64,000 bases of DNA from Okeania sp. SIO1I7 (GTDB taxonomy: Bacteria > Cyanobacteriota > Cyanobacteriia > Cyanobacteriales > Microcoleaceae). Below, piece by piece: positions 17,892 through 27,795 of the stretch. The stretch covers positions 28,821-92,820 of the forward strand of contig JAAHGF010000004.1 in the NCBI GenBank assembly GCA_010672585.1. Direction: 5' to 3'. The position numbers and the translations under genes were made by a program. Position 1 is the stretch's first letter; every line of letters starts with the position of its first letter. A model generated the notes under the pieces. That model was not told the DNA's origin. It saw only the letters and a program-made list of their open reading frames with translations, and searched no databases.

Positions 17892-18235
17892 TATTAACTC
17901 CTAAATATATGATTATCGACTATTTAATTTTATATATCACATCTACACTGTTTACTCCCATGAATAGAATCTTAAATTTTGAATAATTTATTTCTTAAAT
18001 GGCCTCTTGATTTGATATCAGATAATCAGTTAATTAATTAATAAACAATGGCTGATATTTACATATATCAATCCTATTTAAGTTGTAATATTTTAGGGAA
18101 GTTAGGAGCCATAATTTTAAAAGTTTTCAGTAATCAAGGTAGAAATAAATTTTCCTGAATTTTTCTGATAATGACTGATTAACCTGAGTATGATAATCTA
18201 TCAACAATAAAATTCTGTTCAAGGAATCTAAAATA
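17892..18235. other. Divergent intergenic region, nothing recognised
   Basis: This AT-rich 344-bp gap separates a minus-strand gene from ddl and must contain promoters for both. No repeat family member or structured element is apparent. Confidence 0.5.
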
Positions 18236-19351
18236 ATGACAAAATTACGAGTAGGCTTATTATTTGGTGGGTGTTCCGGGGAACATGAAGTATCCCTGAA
18301 TTCGGCAAAAGCGATCGCTACTGCTTTAACTCAAGGTCAAAATACAGACAAATACGAATTGATGCCAATTTACATTCAAAAAGATGGTCGTTGGCAACCA
18401 ACTGATTTTTCTCAACAAGTGTTGGAGTCTGGCAACCTACCATCATTACCACTAATAGATGGCAATCAGAATGATAATTCCGAGACTGAAACCACCTCCT
18501 CTCTTGCTTCTCAAACCTCGTCTTACCTCTGGCAAACTCCTCCTCAAGCAGCTCAGGTAGATGTGTGGTTTCCAGTGCTTCACGGTCCCAATGGCGAAGA
18601 TGGTACCATACAGGGTCTACTGAAGTTAATGCAGGTTCCGTTTGTGGGGTCTGGGGTTTTGGGGTCCGCAATGGGTATGGATAAGATCGCGATGAAAATG
18701 GCTTTTGCTCAAGCAGGTTTGCCGCAGGTAAAATATCAGGCAGTGACGCGATCGCAGATTTGGTCTAATCCTTGTGTGTTTCCCAAATTGTGTGATGATA
18801 TTGAGGCAGCTTTAGGATATCCCTGTTTTGTTAAACCTGCTAATTTAGGTTCGTCAGTGGGTATTGCTAAGGTGCGGTCACGAGCGGAATTGGAAACTGC
18901 TTTGGATAATGCTGCTAGTTATGACCGTCGAATTATTGTTGAAGCAGGTGTAGAAGCGAGAGAGTTAGAATGTGCAGTGTTAGGAAATGATGTCCCGAAA
19001 GCTTCTGTGGTGGGAGAGATTACTTTTGACAGTGATTTTTATGATTATGAAACTAAGTATACAGAAGGAAAAGCAGATTTATTTATTCCAGCGCGAGTCA
19101 GTAAAGCGATCGCTGCTCAAATTCAAGAAATGGCAACTCAAGCATTTTTAGCTGTGGATGCTGCTGGTTTAGCTAGGGTTGACTTTTTCTATGTAGAGAA
19201 AACAGGGGAAATTTTTATTAATGAAATTAATACAATGCCTGGTTTTACTGCGACAAGTATGTATCCTATGCTCTGGGAAGCTAGTGGCATTCCTTTTTCT
19301 GAGTTGGTAGACTGTTTAATTCAGTTAGCATTAGAAAGACATTCTTATTGA
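18236..19351 (+). CDS. ddl: D-alanine--D-alanine ligase
   Basis: A 371-residue ATP-grasp enzyme that makes the D-Ala-D-Ala dipeptide for peptidoglycan in the cytoplasm. N-terminal signature [20 protein letters not shown] (about 8-27), and the [12 protein letters not shown] loop (about 114-125). The ATP-grasp core contains [18 protein letters not shown] (about 196-213). The metal-binding C-terminal region is [18 protein letters not shown]. The length fits the family. The ATG at 18236 follows AAGGAATC about 10 bases upstream. The gene stands alone, with no mur genes near it. Confidence 0.97.
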   Translation: MTKLRVGLLFGGCSGEHEVSLNSAKAIATALTQGQNTDKYELMPIYIQKDGRWQPTDFSQQVLESGNLPSLPLIDGNQNDNSETETTSSLASQTSSYLWQTPPQAAQVDVWFPVLHGPNGEDGTIQGLLKLMQVPFVGSGVLGSAMGMDKIAMKMAFAQAGLPQVKYQAVTRSQIWSNPCVFPKLCDDIEAALGYPCFVKPANLGSSVGIAKVRSRAELETALDNAASYDRRIIVEAGVEARELECAVLGNDVPKASVVGEITFDSDFYDYETKYTEGKADLFIPARVSKAIAAQIQEMATQAFLAVDAAGLARVDFFYVEKTGEIFINEINTMPGFTATSMYPMLWEASGIPFSELVDCLIQLALERHSY

Positions 19352-19483
19352 AGAAGGAGTCAGGAGTCAGAAGGGAAAATTGCATGGGGATAGTCTTCGA
19401 CAAGCCGCTCCGCGTCTACTAACCCCAAACAATTTTGAGCACCCCCGTTGACGGTGGGGTATTAAACCCGTAAAAGAAAAGAT

Positions 19484-19549
19484 AATTAATATTTTGATGT
19501 AGGTTGGGTTGAGCGACAGCAAAACCCAACATTTATCTTTTTTGTCAAT
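19484..19549 (+). repeat. 66-bp direct repeat with GTTGGGTT hairpin, copy 1
   Basis: AATTAATATTTTGATGTAGG followed by the hairpin GTTGGGTTGAGCGACAGC/AAAACCCAAC and ending TTTTTTGTCAAT. A copy differing at one base lies at 20012-20077 in the same orientation, so the small gene at 19612-19953 is bracketed by direct repeats. GTTGGGTT palindromes of this type are widespread in cyanobacteria. The T-run after the stem also makes it terminator-like. Confidence 0.7.
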
Positions 19550-19611
19550 AGTAGACCGTAATATAATTCATATTAAATAAGTTGATACATACAATCCAGG
19601 AATCATTAATT

Positions 19612-19953
19612 ATGGATAGAGAAAAAGAAGCGATCGCTTTACCAAAAAGAACTCAAAAATTTCGGACAAGATTATTTCCTGGAAAGACATTACCTGCTGA
19701 AGAAATAGCAAGACGCAAAGCTATCAAAGCAGAATTTAGCGCCCGCTGCAGACCAGTCTTTGAAAAACTTCGCCCTCAATTAATTGACAAATATTACAAC
19801 CATTTTATAGCAGTCGATCCAGAAAGTGAAGAATATATGATCGACTCATCCTTAGAAAACTTAATTCAAAAAGTCCGCAGCTATTACCCAGATGGTACAG
19901 TCAAAGTCGCTATTTATCGACTTAATGAAACAGGAGCTTGTGGCAGAATATAA
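19612..19953 (+). CDS. Small conserved-looking hypothetical protein
   Basis: 113 residues from the ATG at 19612; a longer frame opens at 19582, but AGGAATC sits just upstream of the inner ATG. The N-terminal third is basic (LPKRTQKFRTRLFPGKTL), followed by helical text FSARCRPVFEKLRPQLIDKY and a C-terminal YYPDGTVKVAIYRLNETGAC. There is no membrane helix. I do not recognise a family. The gene is bracketed by 66-bp direct repeats (19484-19549 and 20012-20077), so gene plus flanks could have been duplicated or moved as a unit. Confidence 0.6.
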   Translation: MDREKEAIALPKRTQKFRTRLFPGKTLPAEEIARRKAIKAEFSARCRPVFEKLRPQLIDKYYNHFIAVDPESEEYMIDSSLENLIQKVRSYYPDGTVKVAIYRLNETGACGRI

Positions 19954-20011
19954 TGTTTGGTAAATTTTGAGATAACGGCGAATTATTTTTTGAAATAGAA
20001 TTAGTTCTAAT

Positions 20012-20077
20012 AATTAATATTTTGATGTAGGTTGGGTTGAGCGCCAGCAAAACCCAACATTTATCTTTTTTGTCAAT
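20012..20077 (+). repeat. 66-bp direct repeat with GTTGGGTT hairpin, copy 2
   Basis: The same sequence as 19484-19549 with GCGCCAGC in place of GCGACAGC in the loop. It lies downstream of the small gene ending at 19953. Confidence 0.7.
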
Positions 20078-20214
20078 CTTAAGTAGGCAGTAGTATAATT
20101 CATATTTTTTGTTCTGTACTATGTTCAGTTTACAGTTCTGTTGTCACTGAACATAGTACATATAGTGTCGGCTTTAAGGCCAACAATAGTTAATTGTCTT
20201 TAAGGATGATTATC

Positions 20215-20520
20215 TTAATTGCCCACATCATCCTCACCATTCTCATCATTCTCACCAAAAATAAAGCTAGTAATTTTTTCTATCAGCTTGTTAGATTTTT
20301 GATTCAGTTCTATTCTTCTGATGTTGCCTTGGTCCATTTCAATCGCAATACTATACGACATTAACTGGTTTAAAAAGAATAAGAGCGTTGTCGCAAAACG
20401 AATAGTTGTCCACAACACTTTGGCGTTTCTTTTTGCAATTGCTTGTGGCTTGACAATTAGTTTTGAACGTGATACATTTGTAGGTTTATTATTTTTTTCC
20501 CTATTGTTCGTGTTTTTCAT
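20215..20520 (-). CDS. Hypothetical single-helix membrane protein
   Basis: 101 residues: a basic, Asn-rich N-terminus (MKNTNNREKNNKPTN), one probable membrane segment (about 37-58, LWTTIRFATTLLFFLNQLMS), and a very acidic tail ending FGENDENGEDDVGN. GGAATTAGCC lies before the ATG on the minus strand, a plausible ribosome site. No family is recognised. The composition resembles many small cyanobacterial accessory proteins. Moderate doubt remains that it is translated. Confidence 0.45.
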   Translation of the reverse strand: MKNTNNREKNNKPTNVSRSKLIVKPQAIAKRNAKVLWTTIRFATTLLFFLNQLMSYSIAIEMDQGNIRRIELNQKSNKLIEKITSFIFGENDENGEDDVGN

Positions 20521-20551
20521 GGCTAATTCCTTGAAACGTATACAAAGTAAG

Positions 20552-20724
20552 CCTTTTACGGTATTAAAATGTAAGTTTTCGTGGCCATTAAGATCCTGGT
20601 AAAAACTAGAAAACTGTAGTAAAATAGGGCTTGTAGGAATATCCTAATAACATTTCTTTATGATACTGTTCGCAGTATTTACCGTAAATGTTGGTGTAAA
20701 AACCGACATTTAATACCGTAAAGG
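20552..20724. repeat. Inverted-repeat pair upstream of the gene at 20215
   Basis: CCTTTTACGGTATTAAAATG (20552-20571) is answered by ACATTTAATACCGTAAAGG (20706-20724), nearly perfect inverted complements about 134 bases apart. The sequence between holds nothing recognisable. It could be a small mobile element or a long-range regulatory fold in the 5' region of the divergent gene. Confidence 0.5.
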
Positions 20725-20738
20725 TTAATTAAATGAGG

Positions 20739-20783
20739 ACAAAAGCACCCGAAGAAGTTTGGCAGACGACTGGGTGTTTTTGT
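20739..20783 (+). terminator. Strong hairpin followed by T-rich tract
   Basis: ACAAAAGCACCC (20739-20750) pairs with GGGTGTTTTTGT (20772-20783) around a 21-base loop, and the 3' arm contains a T5 tract. It has the form of an intrinsic terminator, but no gene on the plus strand ends here, so it may end an unannotated small RNA beginning upstream. It could also be a mobile-element end. Confidence 0.4.
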
Positions 20784-20976
20784 ACTCTATTTACTACTCA
20801 ATAACACATATTACTTTTGTTTAGTAAAATCCTCCTTTTACACTTTTACACTATTGAAAAGGGTTGCTCACTTGAGTCACCTTTTAATACCAACTCTTTA
20901 AATCAAACAGCCCACACATATTTTCTATTTTAATGTGAAGTAACAAAGTATTTTAAATTAATAGCAACATTAATTA

Positions 20977-21070
20977 GAGATACTTAAAAATGCTTAGTGG
21001 TACTTACTGAGATACTTAAAAATGCTTAGTGGTACTTACTGAGATACTTAAAAATGCTTAGTGGTACTTA
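20977..21070. repeat. 32-bp tandem repeat, 2.9 copies
   Basis: The unit GAGATACTTAAAAATGCTTA plus GTGGTACTTACT is repeated at 20977, 21009 and 21041 without spacers and with no differences in the overlap. It has no unique spacers, so it is not CRISPR. The rest of 20784-21291 shows nothing recognisable. Confidence 0.8.
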
Positions 21071-21291
21071 GATATTATACTTAATCAAACAGACTTTTTA
21101 CAAATTAGCTTAAACCTGTATTGAAAGAGAAAAACTTGGCTGAAAATCAACGTGGAAGCATTACATTTTACATAATTCAAACCCTCATACTGTTGGACTG
21201 AATTTCAGGATACATTGCCGACTTTGATATATTTTCAGCAAAGTTACGGTTTGTATTACTTATTCATTTAGGCCAAAAAACGGGTCGAATT

Positions 21292-21381
21292 TACAAATTA
21301 CAGGAACTGTCCAATAGCTAAAATCTTATATTATCGGTTTTTTATTCCCTCTGTTGCCTGTTGCCTGCCCACAGCGCTATA
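21292..21381 (-). repeat. Repeat family C, copy 2 (inverted, partial)
   Basis: AAATTACAGGAACTGTCCAATAG followed by TGTTGCCTGTTGCC and ending AGCGCTATA. This is the reverse complement of the interior and one end of the copies at 1224-1355 and 46336-46466. The other terminus is not clear. Confidence 0.5.
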
Positions 21382-21722
21382 TTATCCAACTATCTAACCT
21401 CTGAACTCAAGTACCCTACAATTAAAATTACAGTTATTTAAGCCCACACACATTCCGCACCATCAAATGTAGTATAGAAGAAGGAGTCAGGACTCAGGAG
21501 TCAGAATTTAGGAGAAAATCATAGCTGTCGTGATTGAGTACACAATCAAGCAAGTATTTATGCTTAATTGTTGACTCAGAATTTGATGAACGAAAAAAGT
21601 AATTGAGATAATTTGCATAGTATAAATACCTACCAAGTTACCGATATTTATACTACTTTTAATGTTGCAAACTGAAGTGCAAAATGTAGGTTTAAGTTTT
21701 TATGGATAGGGATAGAGTTAGC

Positions 21723-21769
21723 AAAGTGAGGCGATCGCATCAAAAATTAGCTAGCGATCGCCTCACTTT
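21723..21769. terminator. Perfect 16-bp stem hairpin built around HIP1 sites
   Basis: AAAGTGAGGCGATCGC (21723-21738) and GCGATCGCCTCACTTT (21754-21769) are perfect inverted complements with a 15-base loop. Each arm contains a HIP1 octamer or most of one. It lies about 190 bases beyond the ppsA stop, so it may serve as a distal terminator for ppsA or be a REP-like element. Confidence 0.5.
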
Positions 21770-21962
21770 ATTGGCACTACATATATTAGACTTGCGTAAG
21801 TCCTGATAAAATTATCAACACGAGTTTAGCAACCAAACCCCCAAAAACTAACTATTCTCTACTTCATACCAATTCACTTTAAAAATGTCACAAATAGTTA
21901 GCAACTTATGATGTGAAAGAATAATCTGAAATTAGTGTATAACCATTACTTTCTATCAACTT

Positions 21963-24422
21963 TCACTTCTGACTTCTGACTTCTGACTTCGTTAACACCC
22001 TCTCCAACTTCGCCACTTCAAACCGAATCTTCAACACAGAATCAGGATTCAAACTAATAGAATCAATCCCCAACTCTACCAACAACTTCGCAAACTCAGG
22101 ATAATCACTCGGCGCCTGACCACAAATACCAATCTTACGCCCGCACTCATGAGCAATAGTAATCGCAATCTTAATCATTCGCCTCACAGCATCATGGCGT
22201 TCGTCAAAAATATCTGCTACCAACGCTGAATCTCGGTCTAAACCCAACACCAACTGAGTCAAATCATTCGATCCAATAGAAAATCCATCAAACACTTGAG
22301 CAAACTGTTCAATTAAAATCACATTACTCGGTAACTCACACATCACATAAACCTGCAAACCATTCTCACCCCTCTCCAAACCATACTTAGCCATCTCCTC
22401 TAAAACCTTCATTCCTTCTTGGGGTGTACGACAAAACGGAATCATCGGAATTACATTTGCCAATCCCATTTTATCCCGCACTCGCTTCAGCGCCAGACAT
22501 TCCAAACCAAAAGCATCCCGATATTTAGGATGATAATAACGAGACGCACCCCGCCAACCAATCATCGGATTTTCCTCATCAGGCTCAAACTGTTTTCCTC
22601 CCAATAAATTAGCATATTCATTACTCTTAAAATCGCTCATCCGCACAATTACAGGTTTCGGATAAAAAGCAGCAGCGATCGCTCCCATCCCATAAGCTAG
22701 GCGATCGACAAAGAAATCTGCCTTATTTTCATATCCCATAGTCAACTCAGCAATTTTTGCCTTTTCCGCCTCATCTTCCACTTCATCAAAGTTGAGCAAT
22801 GCTAAAGGATGCACCCCAATATGATTAGCAATTATAAACTCCAATCTAGCCAAACCCACACCATCAACCGGAAGTGCCGATAACCGAAAAGCTTCCTCTG
22901 GGTTGCCCACATTCATCAAAATCTGAGTGCGAGTTTCTGGCAAATCATCCAATACTGTTTCCACAACCTCAAACGGGAGCAACCCATCATAAACTATCCC
23001 CACTTCTCCCTCAGCACAGTCAACAGTTACCGCCTGACTATTGTACAATAGTTTCGTAGCATTTTCGCAACCAACAATCGCCGGAATACCCATCTCCCGC
23101 GCAATAATTGCAGCATGACAAGTACGCCCACCTTGGTTAGTAACTATAGCGCTAGCCTTTTTCATAATGGGTTCCCAGTCTGGGTCAGTTTTGTTAGTGA
23201 CTAATACCTCCCCTGGTTGAAATTCATAAATGTTATTCGTATCCAGAATAACGCGCACTTTACCTTCGCCGATCGCCTGACCCACAGCACGACCTGTTAA
23301 CAACACTTTCCCTTTCTCCTGCAACTGATAACTACGCAGCAGATTACCAGATTTTTTAGATTGCACCGTTTCTGGTCGCGCCTGAACTATATATAAACTC
23401 TCAGTGACACCATCTTTTGCCCATTCAATATCCATCGGCGTGTAACTACCGCGCACTTGGGAATAATGGTCTTCAATAATTATCGCCCAATGAGCAAGTT
23501 GCAGAATTTCATCATCACTCAGAGCAAACTGTTGTTGCTGTCGCTCTGGCACGGGTACATTTTTAATCGAATTACCGCCATCATAAACCATTTTGATAGC
23601 TTTAGTGCCCAGGCGTTTGTTGAGAATAGTACGGAAACCTTCCCGAAGCGTAGGTTTAAATACTAAGTATTCATCAGGGTTGACTGCACCTTGTACGACA
23701 TTTTCCCCTAAACCATAAGCTGCTGTGATTAGGGCAGCATTTTTGAACCCGGTTTCGGTATCTATGGAAAACATGACGCCAGAGGTAGCAAGGTCGGAAC
23801 GCACCATTTTTTGAATGCCAACTGAGAGGGCAACATCGAAGTGGTCGAAACCTTTGATAGTGCGGTAGGAGATAGCGCGGTCGGTGAATACTGATGCGAA
23901 ACACTTATGAGTTGCTTTAAGTACACTTTCGACCCCGTGAATGTTGAGGTAAGTTTCCTGTTGCCCGGCAAAACTGGCATCTGGCAAGTCTTCGGCAGTG
24001 GCACTGGAACGCACGGCAACATCTGTATCTTGACCGTATAAATAACAAAGGGTTTCGTAGCTGAGGGCGATCGCTTTTTCTAGTTCTGCTGGAAAGGGTG
24101 TCTTCATTATCAATGCTCGTGCTTTTTTGCCCCGTTGTTGTAAATTTTTCATATCTTCAACGTCAAGGTCGGCAAATAGTAGGCGCAGTTTTGCTTCTAA
24201 ACCAGCAGATTTAATGAAGTAACGGTAGGCGTAAGCAGTGGTAGCGAAACCATTAGGAATCTTGATATTTTTGGGGGTAAGTTGTTGCATCATTTCTCCT
24301 AAAGATGCGTTTTTACCTCCTACTAAAGGAATGTCATTAATACTAACTTCATCAAACCACAATACTAAGCTTTTCTCTTTAGCAGTAAAAGTATTATTTT
24401 GAATTGTTACTGTTTTTAGCAT
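21963..24422 (-). CDS. ppsA: Phosphoenolpyruvate synthase
   Basis: An 819-residue pyruvate, water dikinase that turns pyruvate plus ATP into phosphoenolpyruvate, AMP and phosphate for gluconeogenesis. N-terminal ATP-grasp region: VGGKNASLGEMMQQL (34-48), VAVRSSATAEDLPDASFAGQ and SYTPMDIEWAKDG. The central swivelling domain has the catalytic histidine in GGRTCHAAIIAREMGIPAIV. The C-terminal barrel contains GIGSNDLTQLVLGLDRDSA-like text (FSIGSNDLTQLVLGLDRD) and the cysteine loop CGQAPSDYPEF. The length is normal. The ATG at 24422 is preceded on the minus strand by TTAGGAGAAATAAAAGC, a good ribosome site. It stands alone on the minus strand. Confidence 0.97.
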   Translation of the reverse strand: MLKTVTIQNNTFTAKEKSLVLWFDEVSINDIPLVGGKNASLGEMMQQLTPKNIKIPNGFATTAYAYRYFIKSAGLEAKLRLLFADLDVEDMKNLQQRGKKARALIMKTPFPAELEKAIALSYETLCYLYGQDTDVAVRSSATAEDLPDASFAGQQETYLNIHGVESVLKATHKCFASVFTDRAISYRTIKGFDHFDVALSVGIQKMVRSDLATSGVMFSIDTETGFKNAALITAAYGLGENVVQGAVNPDEYLVFKPTLREGFRTILNKRLGTKAIKMVYDGGNSIKNVPVPERQQQQFALSDDEILQLAHWAIIIEDHYSQVRGSYTPMDIEWAKDGVTESLYIVQARPETVQSKKSGNLLRSYQLQEKGKVLLTGRAVGQAIGEGKVRVILDTNNIYEFQPGEVLVTNKTDPDWEPIMKKASAIVTNQGGRTCHAAIIAREMGIPAIVGCENATKLLYNSQAVTVDCAEGEVGIVYDGLLPFEVVETVLDDLPETRTQILMNVGNPEEAFRLSALPVDGVGLARLEFIIANHIGVHPLALLNFDEVEDEAEKAKIAELTMGYENKADFFVDRLAYGMGAIAAAFYPKPVIVRMSDFKSNEYANLLGGKQFEPDEENPMIGWRGASRYYHPKYRDAFGLECLALKRVRDKMGLANVIPMIPFCRTPQEGMKVLEEMAKYGLERGENGLQVYVMCELPSNVILIEQFAQVFDGFSIGSNDLTQLVLGLDRDSALVADIFDERHDAVRRMIKIAITIAHECGRKIGICGQAPSDYPEFAKLLVELGIDSISLNPDSVLKIRFEVAKLERVLTKSEVRSQK

Positions 24423-25127
24423 TGCTTTTATTTCTCCTAAAATTAAGCTGTTTCATCATGTCACGGTGCAGCTTGGATAGAATTTTCGTCACAAATTTAT
24501 ATTCAAGGCAAATCACTATATTTTTGCCTTAAAAAAACTATTCTTGTTAACGATCAATAATCTATATCACATTGATCCCTAACAATTATTTCTTGATTTA
24601 TAGTTGTTTTTTATTCATCTATCTTACTAGAGAATTTTTTTTTAAAACTTTTTCTCTATATTTATATATTAATTAAACTCTATGTAACCGACAACTTTTC
24701 TCAGGTATACACCTTAGTTACCAAAAGTAAAAAAATGTTGATAGGAGTAGTGTAGAGGTGTTTATTACAAAAGATTAAGCGTTTTAATAATTCTATAGAG
24801 GGGGTTTAACTACGACTCATCTGAGGTATACACATTACTGAGACCTATAATTAACCTTAAATAAAAATCAAATAACGATGGTTAATCCCTTTTTTTTAAT
24901 CCCAACTATAGTTAAGTTAATATATAGTAAAAGGAAGAATAAAGAAGGAAGAGGCAAGAAGGAAAAATATTGCTTTGTCTGAGTTTTAAGCTGTCGATCT
25001 GTCCTAACCTTTCCTTCGACTGCTATATTAATTTTGTTTGGCGTTTTTACTTACATAAAAGGTATTAAATAACCAATATATATCTGTAAAAATATTGATT
25101 TTAATCTCAAAAATATAGCAACCGTCA
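24423..25127. other. Long AT-rich upstream region of ppsA, no gene seen
   Basis: About 700 bases with no reading frame or repeat family I can support. It must carry the ppsA promoter. The pair TCTCAGGTATACACCTTAGT (near 24701) and CATCTGAGGTATACACATTA (near 24819) is a short repeated motif that could be a regulator site, but this is weak. Confidence 0.4.
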
Positions 25128-25335
25128 TTTCAGTTATCAGTTATCAGTTATCAGTACCTCTAGTTAAAGTCAGAGGCTTGAAATATTGAACTTTATTTTC
25201 TCTTGGTCGATTGGATATGGCGAGGTCCCCTCGCCATCCCTCGACCGCTTTTTCATCCCCTTGTAGAGCGGTAGCTCGCGGCGCAGCCAAGGGGAGACTA
25301 TTGACCTTATTTTTTGGTCAGGTTGGTTAGAACAA
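25128..25335 (+). repeat. CAGTTATCAGTTATCAG element with embedded REP hairpin
   Basis: Begins CATTTCAGTTATCAGTTATC, continues with GTCAGAGGCTTGAAATATTG and ends CTATTGACCTTATTTTTTGG. A copy without the insert lies at 41168-41297. Within it, 25205-25246 is the REP hairpin (GGTCGATTGGATATGGCGAG ... CCATCCCTCGACC). Comparison with the 41168 copy places the hairpin as an insertion between TTTATTTTCTC and CATCCC. From 25336 to 25693 there is only purine-rich debris, including TTAGGGTTTGCTGAAAAAGT. Confidence 0.6.
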
Positions 25336-25693
25336 TTAGTGCGAGCATCTTGCTCGCGTTATAAATCATCATAATTAGGGTTTGCTGAAAAAGTCTTTTA
25401 GTAAGGGTAGGAGACAGGAGACAGGAGACAACCCACCCCTAGCCCCTCCCCCTCCCAGGAGGGGAAGACAGGAGAAATGGGAATTAACGAGAAGGTATAG
25501 TAGTTTCACTTAAATATGAGACGTTTTTTCATCTGAAACTCCCTCATAGCAAGAAAGCTTTGTCTCAATCTAAAGTTAAATGACTATAGGAGTAACAATG
25601 CAAACGGTATGTGCTTTTGGCATAGAAGTAGAAAAATGCTCCCTACTCCTCATCTCCCCTACTCCCCTACTCCTAGATAACTTCTTCAAAAAT

Positions 25694-27712
25694 CTAATTT
25701 GCTGCTGCCTCTGCTACAGTCGTAATGACTTCCTGGAATATCACTTCATCTTTACGAGGGTCAGCATGGGCAACCTTCACCTCTAGGCGATCGCCCACAT
25801 TGACAGACCGACCAAACCTCATCGCCAACTCTAAACCCAACTCTTCCAATAACACCAACCCTAAATTAATTTCTTCTTTCAACCACCTAATTATCAACGC
25901 TTGCCAAACCTCATCAGAATTACGTCGCAAATATTCCAGTCCCCAGTAACGGTTAGTACATCTTTCCACACTAGAAGCTTCTTTGACAGCAGGAACTAAA
26001 CTCATTACTATTTCTTGCATCTGGTCTCGACTAAAAGGTAACTCCTCTCCTCGTAAATGAGCTTTAATTTGAAAGTGAGCCAATAGATCGCTATAACGCC
26101 GAATCGGAGAAGTAATCTGAACGTAAGTTTCTAAGGCCAAACTAGCGTGACGAGCTGGTATAATGCCCATTTCACTTTTAGGCATACATCTACGCATCGC
26201 ACAAGACCGAACTGGTCCAGCAGGCAATAATATTAGTTCTGCCTCTGGTGGAAGTTCCGGTTGAGGTTGACTGCGATAGGGAAGGGGAATATCATGTTTT
26301 TGACCATATTTTGCCCCAACCTCTCCTGCCAAAATCATCATCTCTGCCACTAGCTGTCTTGATGGGGAGTCGTCCAATACCTCTACTTTTACTTCCTCAC
26401 CTTCAACTTTAATCACTGACTCTGGCATATAGATACTAATAGAACCTTGTGACTGTCGCCACTGAAATCTTTGTTTAGCCCACTGGTCGAGGGCATGAAT
26501 TTCTGGCTCTAGCTGAATCTTTAACTGTAACATCTCATCTACATCATCATAAGTCAGGCGGTAGGTTGGTTTGATTAAGCTAGCATGAATGCTGTAGTCT
26601 ACAACTCCTCCACTTTCATCTAAAATAATCCCAAAACTCAAGGCGCTACAAATTTGTCCCTGAATCAGACTCATTGGCCCTGTGGCCAACTCTGACGGGA
26701 ACATCGGAATCATACCTGTGGGTAAATACAATGTAGTAGTTCTTCGCCTTGCGTCTAGGTCTAACTCATCACCAGGAGTAAGTAAGCGAGTTGGGTCGGC
26801 AATATGTACCCATATCTTTTGTTGATTATCTTCTAAAAATTCAACACTGAGGCCATCATCTATTTCTTTGGTGCTTTCATCATCTATGGTATAAACTTTT
26901 AGATGAGTTAAATCCAAACGGTTTGTGTCTGGATCTGGCGGAGGAGATTTTAGGCAGCTTTGAGCCACTTCTAGTACCTTGGTAGAAAAATGTTTTGGGA
27001 TCTGGCTACGTCGCAGAAATAAATTTTCATGCTCGCTCCATATACCTAGATCCATTAATAGTGTAAACGCTGCTTCTGGAGTTTCTGGTAATTCTAACAT
27101 GGCCATGGCATCCATTGCTTGGGCCCGATGAGAAGCTTCTTCTCCATAAGTCGCCAATTTTTCTATTACATCTAGGCGGTTATAATCACTTGATTGCCAC
27201 TCTACCTCTTCTCCTGCTAGTCGGTTACGCACCCGGAGTAAAAAGTTTTCTAGTTCTTGTTGTTTTTGTTTTTGGACTTCCTGCTGATGTTTGATTTCTC
27301 CTACTTGAGCTACAGGTCGGGGTTCGTAGCGATCGCCTTTTTGCTTAAAGTAGAGTTTATCATCTGATAATAATATGTACGCTGCATAACATTGGGCTGG
27401 TGTTTGTTCTGAAAATAGCAGTAAGGCCATTTCTTCTGGATTTACTGTTTCTGCTTCTTCTACCAGTAGTTCCCATGCTAACTCTATACTTGAAGGGTCT
27501 ATATAAGTTTCTACTTCCTGAAGAAATTTGGGAATTTCTGATGGTTTGTAATTTTCTCCTGCTACTTCATAACTGATTTGCTTTGGAGGTATGCTGTGAG
27601 ATTGACCATTTGCTTCCACCACGACCCAGTTTTTTTTACCGTCTGGACGTTCTGTGATAGCTAGTCGCCGTTCTCCATGCAATCTAAATTCAATTAATTT
27701 TCCCTTCTCCAC
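25694..27712 (-). CDS. Ribonuclease II/R family exoribonuclease
   Basis: 672 residues, a 3'-to-5' exoribonuclease of the RNB family. The catalytic core holds the acidic motif VYTIDDESTKEIDDGLSVEF (about 278-297) and WVHIADPTRLLTPGDELDLDA. RRTTTLYLPTGMIPMFP and the RNB C-terminal part LETYVQITSPIRRYSDLLAH follow. A short S1-like end (VGDRLEVKVAHADPRKDEV) closes it. It is shorter than Escherichia coli RNase R, as usual for the cyanobacterial form. It lies downstream of rpmG and rpsR on the same strand, the usual cyanobacterial order, but here a MITE separates it from rpsR. Confidence 0.94.
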   Translation of the reverse strand: MEKGKLIEFRLHGERRLAITERPDGKKNWVVVEANGQSHSIPPKQISYEVAGENYKPSEIPKFLQEVETYIDPSSIELAWELLVEEAETVNPEEMALLLFSEQTPAQCYAAYILLSDDKLYFKQKGDRYEPRPVAQVGEIKHQQEVQKQKQQELENFLLRVRNRLAGEEVEWQSSDYNRLDVIEKLATYGEEASHRAQAMDAMAMLELPETPEAAFTLLMDLGIWSEHENLFLRRSQIPKHFSTKVLEVAQSCLKSPPPDPDTNRLDLTHLKVYTIDDESTKEIDDGLSVEFLEDNQQKIWVHIADPTRLLTPGDELDLDARRRTTTLYLPTGMIPMFPSELATGPMSLIQGQICSALSFGIILDESGGVVDYSIHASLIKPTYRLTYDDVDEMLQLKIQLEPEIHALDQWAKQRFQWRQSQGSISIYMPESVIKVEGEEVKVEVLDDSPSRQLVAEMMILAGEVGAKYGQKHDIPLPYRSQPQPELPPEAELILLPAGPVRSCAMRRCMPKSEMGIIPARHASLALETYVQITSPIRRYSDLLAHFQIKAHLRGEELPFSRDQMQEIVMSLVPAVKEASSVERCTNRYWGLEYLRRNSDEVWQALIIRWLKEEINLGLVLLEELGLELAMRFGRSVNVGDRLEVKVAHADPRKDEVIFQEVITTVAEAAAN

Positions 27713-27795
27713 ATTTATATATCCCTATAAATTTTCAACTGCCTTTGACTAGGTTGTGGTATTTTTTAGTTTGAGATTTTTTGACTTTGGCTTTT

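Noticed and set aside
20977..21070. CRISPR array of 32-bp repeats
   Set aside because: The repeats abut with no spacers; it is a simple tandem repeat.
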